From NCBI GenBank assembly GCA_013214355.1, contig JABSSL010000083.1, positions 1-64,000 on the forward strand: a DNA stretch of 64,000 bases, read 5' to 3'. The position numbers were made by a program, and so were the translations under genes. Origin of the DNA: Saprospiraceae bacterium. GTDB taxonomy: Bacteria; Bacteroidota; Bacteroidia; Chitinophagales; Saprospiraceae. Of the stretch, positions 17,890-25,242 are shown in pieces (position 1 is the first letter of the stretch; each line of letters starts with the position of its first letter). The notes beneath the pieces are model-generated. The model did no database searches. It saw only the letters and a list, made by a program, of their open reading frames with translations, and had not been told where the DNA came from.

Positions 17890-18731
17890 TCAAATTTGAG
17901 ATTGTTGAAGATACTTTTGCTAAATCACAAGCAAAGGATCTAGAGCTGTCCATCCTGGCAGGGGTGGACAGCTTTACCTATATGGTGGTTGATAAAAGAC
18001 GCCATATCCAGGTACTCAAAGAATATGCCTTAGAAGAAGGGGCTAGCCTACCTCGCCGTCAACGCGCCATGCAAAAGATCGTCAAAGACGATGCACTCCT
18101 TAAATTGGCCTACGGCAATACTCAACTCGGACTTATCGGTTTGCAGGCTACTATCCTCCCGGAGCGCCTCTACAATCCGGCTAAAAATAAGACCTATCTC
18201 GAACAGCTAACGGATCTTTCTGTAAATGCCAAGGTGGTCGCTGAAGATCTTCATCACTTATCTGCCAAGTTGATATATGCCCTCGATCCGAAGACACAGG
18301 TAATCAGCAGTCATTTTCAAGCGGCTAGAAAGGTACATCTATATACCGCCTTTTTGGACGCCCTGCGACCACACGCAGCTACGCAAAAGGGGGCCCACCT
18401 CTTCTGCCATGTACGTTCTCGTAAGATTTACCTTTTTCTTTTTGATGGTACCCTTCTACAGTATGCCAATCACTTCACGTACCAATCAGCTAGAGATTTT
18501 CTGTATTACGTCCTGCTGGTATTCAAATCCTACAATTTAGATCCTAAGGATGTACCCGTATTTTTATCTGGACAATTGGTGAAGGATTCAGAAGTATATC
18601 GACTCTTGTTTAGGTATCTACAAAGGATTGATTTTCTGAAGGTTCCGGCTACTTTTTCCTTTGGACCTAAGTTGAGCCTACAGCCTTCGTATTTCTATTT
18701 TGACCTAATGAGTATCCAACAGCATTTCTAA
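17886..18731 (+). CDS. DUF3822 family protein
   Basis: 281 residues, no signal peptide. The features fit DUF3822, a Bacteroidota family with a predicted actin/ASKHA-like fold: the early SILAGVDSFTYMVVDKRRHI strand pattern, a central DALRPHAATQKGAHLFCHVR, and LFLFDGTLLQYANHF. The start overlaps the preceding stop by four bases, and rsmD follows after only 6 bp, so the three genes form one transcript. DUF3822 next to rsmD is a recurrent pairing in this phylum as far as I recall, which suggests a role linked to rRNA modification or the cell envelope, but no function is established. Confidence 0.78.
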   Translation: MIKFEIVEDTFAKSQAKDLELSILAGVDSFTYMVVDKRRHIQVLKEYALEEGASLPRRQRAMQKIVKDDALLKLAYGNTQLGLIGLQATILPERLYNPAKNKTYLEQLTDLSVNAKVVAEDLHHLSAKLIYALDPKTQVISSHFQAARKVHLYTAFLDALRPHAATQKGAHLFCHVRSRKIYLFLFDGTLLQYANHFTYQSARDFLYYVLLVFKSYNLDPKDVPVFLSGQLVKDSEVYRLLFRYLQRIDFLKVPATFSFGPKLSLQPSYFYFDLMSIQQHF

Positions 18732-18737
18732 GAGCCT

Positions 18738-19277
18738 ATGCGGATTATTGGAGGAGAATTTAAGGGAAGACGCTTTACCCCGCCGGCCAAAAACTGGCCC
18801 ACCCGCCCAACCACTGACTTCGCCAAGGAAGGGCTATTCAACATTATTCAGAACAATTTCGATATCAGCGAACTCAAAGTACTCGATCTCTTTGGAGGAA
18901 CTGGGAGTCATAGTTACGAGTTCATTTCTCGCGGATGTACGGATGTGACTTATGTGGATAAATTTCCTGGCTGTGTAGCTTTTGTGAAAAAGACAAGTAA
19001 GCAATTGGAAATAGAAGATAAGATTCAGATCGTAAGAGGGGATGTCTTCAAGTTTATCCAATATGCCACCACTGCATACGACTATATTTTTGCTGGCCCT
19101 CCTTATCCCTTACCTAATATTCCGGATATACCTGATCGAATATTAGAGAAAGGGATGTTAAAAGAGGGTGGCTGGCTGGTGCTAGAGCACAATCCGAACC
19201 ATGATTTTAGTAAGCATCCCAAGCTGCTTCAGGTTCGAAATTACTCTAAGACGATCTTCAGTATTTTCACACCTTAG
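18738..19277 (+). CDS. rsmD: 16S rRNA (guanine-N2)-methyltransferase RsmD-like
   Basis: 179 residues, normal length. The N-terminal MRIIGGEFKGRRF and TRPTTDFAKEGLFNI match RsmD, which methylates G966 of 16S rRNA (E. coli numbering) using S-adenosylmethionine. The SAM-binding motif I is VLDLFGGTGSHSYEF. The catalytic motif IV, normally (D/N)PPY, reads FAGPPYP: the Asp is replaced by Gly through a GGC codon, a single-base difference from GAC. The rest of the fold looks intact. Either it tolerates Gly, activity is lowered, or this is a sequencing error. Third gene of the DUF3822 operon. Confidence 0.9.
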   Translation: MRIIGGEFKGRRFTPPAKNWPTRPTTDFAKEGLFNIIQNNFDISELKVLDLFGGTGSHSYEFISRGCTDVTYVDKFPGCVAFVKKTSKQLEIEDKIQIVRGDVFKFIQYATTAYDYIFAGPPYPLPNIPDIPDRILEKGMLKEGGWLVLEHNPNHDFSKHPKLLQVRNYSKTIFSIFTP

Positions 19278-19611
19278 CCTGATTCGGGAACTGTTTAGCA
19301 AACTATAAGGTTGAGCTACTTAATACCTTCTGGAAATGGTCTGAGAAATTCCATTTGGCACTAGACGTTAATGGAGAGATGATGTTCTCAGCCTAAATCT
19401 AGCAGAAGGCTTGCAGAGGCGTTATTTATTTAGCGTAGTGTAGGAGGAGAAGGCTTGTAAAACCTAGTGGAATCACTATAAAATTATATATTTGCCGCTC
19501 AATGAAAGAGCAGCAAATTTACCTGCCAACTTGAAACGAATGGAGCAGGTGGCAAACCGCACAATCTAATGTAATTAACAATAGCTGACTTTTAATAAAG
19601 CAATCAGAATC
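19278..19611. other. Intergenic region with argS promoter
   Basis: No gene seen in this 334-bp stretch. It holds the -7 element described at 19487-19494 and a leader of about 110 nt ahead of argS. I see no convincing T-box or other riboswitch fold. Confidence 0.5.
19487..19494 (+). promoter_or_regulatory. Promoter -7 element for argS
   Basis: TATATTTG matches the Bacteroidota -7 consensus TAnnTTTG exactly and lies 118 bp before the argS start. I see no good -33 TTTG at the usual spacing, so the site is moderately supported. Confidence 0.5.
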
Positions 19612-21462
19612 ATGGACATTATTGGTATTATTCAAGAAGGGGTAGTCAAGGGTGTAGAAGCCCTTTACGGCGCATCAATTGCTGGAGATTCAGTCTCGAT
19701 GAATGCTACCCGCAGTGAATTTGAAGGAGACTTCACTGTTGTGGTTTTTCCCTATACCAAAATGGCCAGAAAAAAGCCGGAGGACATTGGCCAAGAATTG
19801 GGGCAATTTATGTTAGATACGGTCCCACAGGTCAGTAAATTCAATGTCATTAAAGGGTTTCTTAACCTCGTGATAGACGATTCTTTCTGGCAGCAGTTTC
19901 TGTTAGAAACGGTCAAAGACAGCGATCAATTTGGGATCGGCGCGGCCAATGGAAAAAAGGTAATGGTAGAGTATTCTTCTCCGAATACCAATAAACCACT
20001 CCACTTAGGGCATATCCGAAACATATTATTGGGCTGGTCAGCCTATAAAATATTGCAAGCTGCTGGTTACGAGGTAGTTCGAACGCAGATTGTTAATGAT
20101 CGAGGCATTGCTATCTGTAAGAGTATGTTAGCGTGGCAACGATTTGGCGAAGGTGAGACCCCTGCTTCGAGTGGGATCAAAGGAGATCATTTTGTTGGAA
20201 AGTTTTACGTCAAGTTTGAGCAGGCTTTTCAGGAAGAATACAAAGCCTGGCAAGCGTCAGATCAGGGCCAAGCCATCTTTACCGAAAAGGCAAAGGAGGA
20301 GCAAGGAGAGGCTGCTTTTTTCAAAGCTTATAAGAACACCTACTTCAATGAGTACAGTGAAATTGGTCAGGCAGCGCGAGCTATGCTAATCCAATGGGAG
20401 GCGGGAGATGAAGAAACGGTGAAGCTCTGGAAGCAGATGAATGAATGGGTGTATGAAGGTTTTAATACGACCTACGAAAATCTGGGTGTAGCCTTTGATA
20501 AACTATACTACGAGTCTGATACCTACCTCCTAGGGAAGAGTACGATTGCCGCAGGAATGGAAAAAGATGTCTTCTACAAGAAGGAAGATGGTTCCGTCTG
20601 GATCGATCTTACAGATGCGAAATTGGATCATAAAATAGTGCTTCGAAAAGACGGGACATCCGTTTACCTGACCCAGGATATTGGTACGGCGCAGCTTCGA
20701 TATCAAGATTTTGGAGTGGAGCGGATGATCTATGTGGTAGCGGATGAGCAGAACTATCACTTTCAGGTCCTGTTCGAAACCATGAAGCGACTGGGGGAGC
20801 CCTATGCAGATGGTTTGTACCATTTGAACTATGGTATGGTGGATTTGCCAACGGGTAAAATGAAATCTCGAGAGGGAACAGTCGTGGATGCGGATGACCT
20901 GATGGCAGAAGTAATTGCGGAGGCAGAAGCTGCATCCAAAGACAGCTCTGAAATCAGCTCCTTCACAGAGGAACAACGAAAGGACATTTTCCGTAAGATA
21001 GGCCTAGCGGCTTTGAAGTTTCACATTATCAAGGTGCAACCACAGAAACGGATGGTATTTGACCCCAAGGAGTCTGTGGATTTGCAGGGGCAAACGGGAC
21101 CCTACATTCAGTATTCCTACGTGCGAATCAATGGGGTAGGGAAGAGAGCAGAGCGAGAGGGCGTGAGTTGGGAGCAGGCAAAAGATTATGTAAGCTTAGA
21201 ACCTGCTGAGCGAGATCTATTGCGAAACCTCTATCAGTTTCCAGCATTGATTCAGGAAGCAGCTGCAGATCTGGATCCCTCAAGTATTGCCAATTTCTGC
21301 TATGCGTTAGCGAAGTCTTACAGCAAATTTTGGCATGATGTATCTATCTTTGATGCCGAAGAATCGGCGAAAGCTTTCCGATTACTATTGAGTAAAGTAG
21401 TGGGAAGCGTCTTGAAAAATGGTATGGACTTGCTGGGCATTGAGATGCCTGAACGCATGTAA
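19612..21462 (+). CDS. argS: Arginyl-tRNA synthetase
   Basis: 616 residues, class I aminoacyl-tRNA synthetase charging tRNA-Arg. The N-terminal additional domain (about 1-115) binds the tRNA D-loop. The HIGH-type motif is in SSPNTNKPLHLGHIRN, and the KMSKS-type motif reads KMKSREG, preceded by MVDLPTG. The C-terminal anticodon-binding DALR domain includes QTGPYIQYSYVRI and ends LLGIEMPERM, which is a typical ArgRS C-terminus. glnS starts 40 bp downstream, so the two synthetases probably share a transcript from the promoter upstream of argS. Confidence 0.97.
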   Translation: MDIIGIIQEGVVKGVEALYGASIAGDSVSMNATRSEFEGDFTVVVFPYTKMARKKPEDIGQELGQFMLDTVPQVSKFNVIKGFLNLVIDDSFWQQFLLETVKDSDQFGIGAANGKKVMVEYSSPNTNKPLHLGHIRNILLGWSAYKILQAAGYEVVRTQIVNDRGIAICKSMLAWQRFGEGETPASSGIKGDHFVGKFYVKFEQAFQEEYKAWQASDQGQAIFTEKAKEEQGEAAFFKAYKNTYFNEYSEIGQAARAMLIQWEAGDEETVKLWKQMNEWVYEGFNTTYENLGVAFDKLYYESDTYLLGKSTIAAGMEKDVFYKKEDGSVWIDLTDAKLDHKIVLRKDGTSVYLTQDIGTAQLRYQDFGVERMIYVVADEQNYHFQVLFETMKRLGEPYADGLYHLNYGMVDLPTGKMKSREGTVVDADDLMAEVIAEAEAASKDSSEISSFTEEQRKDIFRKIGLAALKFHIIKVQPQKRMVFDPKESVDLQGQTGPYIQYSYVRINGVGKRAEREGVSWEQAKDYVSLEPAERDLLRNLYQFPALIQEAAADLDPSSIANFCYALAKSYSKFWHDVSIFDAEESAKAFRLLLSKVVGSVLKNGMDLLGIEMPERM

Positions 21463-21502
21463 GCATCCAAAAAAATATTCATTCAATTTATTGTAAATAG
21501 TT

Positions 21503-23185
21503 ATGAGCAATCTCGAGGAAACCAAACCTTCTCTAAACTTTATCGAACAAATCATAGAGGAGGATTTGAGTCAAGGTAAGCATGCTGGACGGGTACATAC
21601 ACGTTTCCCGCCTGAGCCCAACGGCTTCTTGCATATCGGCCATGCTAAGGCCATTACCGTCAATTTCGAGTTGGCCCAGAAATATGGTGGTTTGACGAAT
21701 CTGCGGATGGACGATACCAATCCCAGCACAGAGAAAACTTCCTACGTAGAGAACATCAAGAATGATATCAAGTGGTTGGGGTTTGAGTGGAATGGTGAAG
21801 TGCTTTACGCCTCGGACTACTTTGGGAAATTGTATGAATTCGCCATCAAGTTGATCAAGGCGGGCTTAGCCTATGTGGATGATTCGACTCCGGAAGAAAT
21901 TGCTGAGATGAAGGGTGAGCCTACAGTGCCTGGGAAGGAGAGTCCCTATCGGACTCGAAGCATCGAGGAAAACTTGGACCTATTTCAGCGCATGAAGACA
22001 GGAGAATTTGAAGATGGTGCTAGAGTATTGCGCGCTAAGGTGGACATGTCCTCTCCGAACATGCATATGCGCGATCCTATTCTATATCGTATTAAGCACG
22101 AAACTCATCACCGGACAGGTGATGACTGGTGCATTTATCCGATGTATGATTTTGCACACGGGCAATCAGATTCTATCGAGGGAATTACCCATTCACTTTG
22201 CTCATTGGAGTTCAGACATCATCGACCTTTATACGACTGGTTTATTGAGAAATTGGAAATCTTTCCTTCTAGGCAGATTGAGTTTGCTCGGATGAACGTA
22301 GCCTATATGATTACGAGTAAGCGTAAGCTGCTACGATTAGTGGATGGAGGACATGTGACGGGATGGGATGATCCAAGGATGCCAACAATTGCCGGAATGC
22401 GCCGCAGGGGGTATCCCGCCAATGCTATTCGCGAATTTTGTCGTAGAGCGGGGGTGGCTAAGCGAGATAATCTTATTGAGATTGAGTTGCTAGAATATGC
22501 GGTACGTAATGAATTGAATAAGATCGCGAATCGAGTAATGGCCGTATTGGATCCGGTCAAAGTAGTGATCACCAATTACCCAGAAGGGCAGACGGAATAT
22601 TTGTCCATCGATAACAATCCGGAGGACCCAGATGCTGGGAGCAGAGAAGTACCTTTTTCTCGAGAAATCTATATTGAAAGAGGAGACTTCATGGAAGATC
22701 CACCGAGAAAGTTTTTCCGGATGGGCCCGGGCAGAAATGTGCGTCTCAAAGGAGCCTATATTCTACATTGCGAAGATTTTGTCAAGGATGATGCCGGCAC
22801 CATTACGGAAATCCATTGTACCTACTATTCCGATAGTAAGAGTGGAGAGGATACTTCTGGTGTAAAGGCGAAAGGAACACTGCACTGGGTATCCGTAGAA
22901 CACGCTGCTAAAGCGGAGGTTCGCCAGTATGATCGCCTGTTTAGCGTGGCAGAACCGACTAAGGAAGAGGATAAGGACTACCTAGAATTGCTCAATCCTA
23001 ATTCTTTGGAAATTCTTGACAATGTATATGTTGAGCCAGGATTAGTTAATGCTAAACCAGGAGAACAGTTGCAGTTTATGCGTAAAGGATATTATTGTGT
23101 GGATCAAGAAAGTACAGCTGAACATCCGGTTTTCAATCTGACGGTCAGCCTCAAGGATAGCTGGGCGAAATCCCAAAAGAAGTAG
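21503..23185 (+). CDS. glnS: Glutaminyl-tRNA synthetase
   Basis: 560 residues, class I synthetase that charges tRNA-Gln directly. Motifs: FPPEPNGFLHIGHAKA with the HIGH sequence (about residue 45), MDDTNPSTE, and the KMSKS-equivalent MITSKRKL. The segment RTRSIEENLDLFQRMKTGEF and the C-terminal beta-barrel anticodon domains are typical. Having GlnRS suggests that glutaminylation by the GatCAB amidotransferase is not needed for this tRNA. It follows argS by 40 bp and is 90 bp ahead of pyrR. Confidence 0.97.
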   Translation: MSNLEETKPSLNFIEQIIEEDLSQGKHAGRVHTRFPPEPNGFLHIGHAKAITVNFELAQKYGGLTNLRMDDTNPSTEKTSYVENIKNDIKWLGFEWNGEVLYASDYFGKLYEFAIKLIKAGLAYVDDSTPEEIAEMKGEPTVPGKESPYRTRSIEENLDLFQRMKTGEFEDGARVLRAKVDMSSPNMHMRDPILYRIKHETHHRTGDDWCIYPMYDFAHGQSDSIEGITHSLCSLEFRHHRPLYDWFIEKLEIFPSRQIEFARMNVAYMITSKRKLLRLVDGGHVTGWDDPRMPTIAGMRRRGYPANAIREFCRRAGVAKRDNLIEIELLEYAVRNELNKIANRVMAVLDPVKVVITNYPEGQTEYLSIDNNPEDPDAGSREVPFSREIYIERGDFMEDPPRKFFRMGPGRNVRLKGAYILHCEDFVKDDAGTITEIHCTYYSDSKSGEDTSGVKAKGTLHWVSVEHAAKAEVRQYDRLFSVAEPTKEEDKDYLELLNPNSLEILDNVYVEPGLVNAKPGEQLQFMRKGYYCVDQESTAEHPVFNLTVSLKDSWAKSQKK

Positions 23186-23211
23186 GCTATAAGGGAGCAT
23201 ATACTCAGTGT

Positions 23212-23234
23212 CCTCTGATTAGAAAAGGCAGAGG
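23212..23234 (+). promoter_or_regulatory. Small hairpin in pyrR leader
   Basis: CCTCTG (23212-23217) pairs with CAGAGG (23229-23234) 42 bp ahead of pyrR. PyrR attenuators elsewhere use a hairpin presented to PyrR, but I see neither the conserved loop nor a terminator with a U-tract, so a regulatory role is only a possibility. Confidence 0.25.
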
Positions 23235-23275
23235 AGTGGCTAAACGCTCTGAAAATAATACTATCTTTACTTGCC

Positions 23276-23836
23276 ATGGAAAAAGGTAGAATCATATTAG
23301 ATCAAAAGCGATTTTCCATCATTATTGATCGCATCTGTCATCAACTGATAGAGCGTTACGATCGGTTTGAAAACTGCTGTATCATCGGTATACAACCAAG
23401 AGGGGTATTCCTTTCGGACCGTATATGCCAGCGCCTAAAGGAGATTCTCGAGATCGACAGCATCCTATATGGTAAATTGGATATTACTTTCTACCGCGAC
23501 GATTTCAGGACCAGGACTGAGCCATTGGCAGCTAGTGTCACTCAAATGGATTTCTTAATCGATGGTTACCAAGTCATTCTAGTAGATGATGTTTTGTATA
23601 CCGGTCGAACGATAAATGCCGCACTTACGGCTCTTAACCATTACGGGAGACCTGATCGTGTAGAACTGTTGGCCTTGGTAGATCGTCGTTTCAATCGCCA
23701 TTTGCCGATACAATCAGACTATGTCGGCTTAACGGTGGATTCAGTAGATCAGGCTTACGTAAAAGTAGAGTGGAAAGGAGAAGACCAATCAGAAGACAGA
23801 GTCTTGTTATATGCGCATAAAAAAGATGTCGAATAG
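23276..23836 (+). CDS. pyrR: PyrR bifunctional pyrimidine regulator / uracil phosphoribosyltransferase
   Basis: 186 residues. It has the type I phosphoribosyltransferase fold with the PRPP-binding motif VILVDDVLYTGRTINAAL (about 101-118). CCIIGIQPRGVFLSDRI and GKLDITFYRDDF are typical of PyrR. In Gram-positive bacteria PyrR binds pyr mRNA in response to UMP and also has uracil phosphoribosyltransferase activity. The gene is 3 bp ahead of pyrB, so the link with pyrimidine synthesis is clear from context. Whether it regulates RNA here is uncertain because no clear attenuator is seen upstream. Confidence 0.93.
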   Translation: MEKGRIILDQKRFSIIIDRICHQLIERYDRFENCCIIGIQPRGVFLSDRICQRLKEILEIDSILYGKLDITFYRDDFRTRTEPLAASVTQMDFLIDGYQVILVDDVLYTGRTINAALTALNHYGRPDRVELLALVDRRFNRHLPIQSDYVGLTVDSVDQAYVKVEWKGEDQSEDRVLLYAHKKDVE

Positions 23837-23839
23837 GGT

Positions 23840-24766
23840 ATGGTTCAGCAATTGAGTACTCGCCATGTATTAGGGATTAAATATCTCACACCAGGAGATA
23901 TTCGCTTGATTTTTGAAACGGCAAAGACCTTTAAAGAGGTCATTAATCGCCCCATCAAGAAAGTCCCATCCTTGCGGGATATTACTGTGGCTAATCTCTT
24001 TTTCGAAAACTCCACCCGTACTCGAATTTCCTTTGAGTTAGCAGAAAAACGACTGTCCGCTGATGTGGTGAATTTTTCAGCTTCTACCTCCTCAGTAAAG
24101 AAAGGAGAAACCTTGCTCGATACAGTCAATAATATTCTATCCATGAAAGTGGATATGGTCGTCATGCGCCATCCAGCTCCAGGAGCACATCACTTCCTTT
24201 CTCAACATATCGACGCCAATATCATTAATGCTGGCGATGGCACGCACGAACACCCTACCCAAGCCTTATTGGATGCTTTTTCCATGGAGGAGAAATTAGG
24301 AGATTTAGCTGGCAAAAAGGTGTTGATCTGTGGAGACATTTTGCATTCACGAGTAGCTTTGAGCAACGTGTTCTGTTTACAGAAATTAGGGGCTGAAGTT
24401 AAGGTTTGCGGACCACCCACCTTGATTCCGAAGTATATAGATCAATTGGGGGTTGAGATAGAATACAACATTGAAAAAGCGTTGGCCTGGTGTGACGTTG
24501 CCAACATCTTGAGAATTCAACTCGAACGACAGGACATCAAGTTTTTTCCTTCTTTGCGAGAATATGCACAGTATTTCGGTGTAAACAAGGCCTTATTGGA
24601 TCGACTGGATAAGGAAATTGTTATCATGCATCCCGGTCCAATTAATCGTGGAGTGGAAATTACCAGTGATGTGGCAGATTCGAATCATTCCATTATTCTG
24701 CAGCAAGTGGAAAATGGTGTGGCAGTTCGTATGGCCGTATTATACCTTTTAGCAGCCTCCAGATAG
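23840..24766 (+). CDS. pyrB: Aspartate carbamoyltransferase catalytic chain
   Basis: 308 residues. PyrB makes N-carbamoyl-aspartate from carbamoyl phosphate and aspartate, the committed step of pyrimidine synthesis. The carbamoyl-phosphate motif FFENSTRTRISFELAEKRL (STRT) is complete, with the following SASTSSVKKGE loop, HPTQALLDAF, and the C-terminal MHPGPINRGVEI. It lies 3 bp after pyrR as a two-gene operon. No regulatory chain (pyrI) is encoded next to it. pyrE lies 22 kb away in this window. Confidence 0.97.
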   Translation: MVQQLSTRHVLGIKYLTPGDIRLIFETAKTFKEVINRPIKKVPSLRDITVANLFFENSTRTRISFELAEKRLSADVVNFSASTSSVKKGETLLDTVNNILSMKVDMVVMRHPAPGAHHFLSQHIDANIINAGDGTHEHPTQALLDAFSMEEKLGDLAGKKVLICGDILHSRVALSNVFCLQKLGAEVKVCGPPTLIPKYIDQLGVEIEYNIEKALAWCDVANILRIQLERQDIKFFPSLREYAQYFGVNKALLDRLDKEIVIMHPGPINRGVEITSDVADSNHSIILQQVENGVAVRMAVLYLLAASR

Positions 24767-25242
24767 TGAACTCCGCAAAAAACAGCTTGCTCCTATACTA
24801 GCCTTCCAAATTTGGCCGTTATGGCTAAGAATTCTGCTCCGACTGTTACATCTAAACGCTCAATTCCCAGTGTAAGGCGGCTTTCCCAAAAAGAGACTAA
24901 CAAACGAGATGGAAGGTAATCGCTACATATATTCCAATGGCGCCATCTAAGGACCAACTACTCATAAGTGACACATTCTTAGCTATTCTCTAAGCCTCAG
25001 ACAAGAAATAAATATTTTTTTTTACCATTTATTGTTTAAAAACATTATTTGGCAGATTTTTTGTTTTCCTAATCTAAGTAGAGCTCGAAGCGATCTGGAC
25101 TAATCATATCTCAAATTGGGTCTTCTAAGTTGTATGGTATCTTTTTGTATATAAGATTCAGCTTGGAAGCCGTACTAGGATTCCTGTCTATTTTATTTCA
25201 GCTCAAAAAGGGTTATATTACAGTAAATTAAAGCGCTTATAT
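24767..25242. other. Intergenic, AT-rich, nothing recognised
   Basis: 476 bp between pyrB and the coiled-coil gene. It contains a run of T residues near 25015 and an AT-rich stretch, but no coding region, RNA gene or clear promoter that I can support. Confidence 0.5.
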
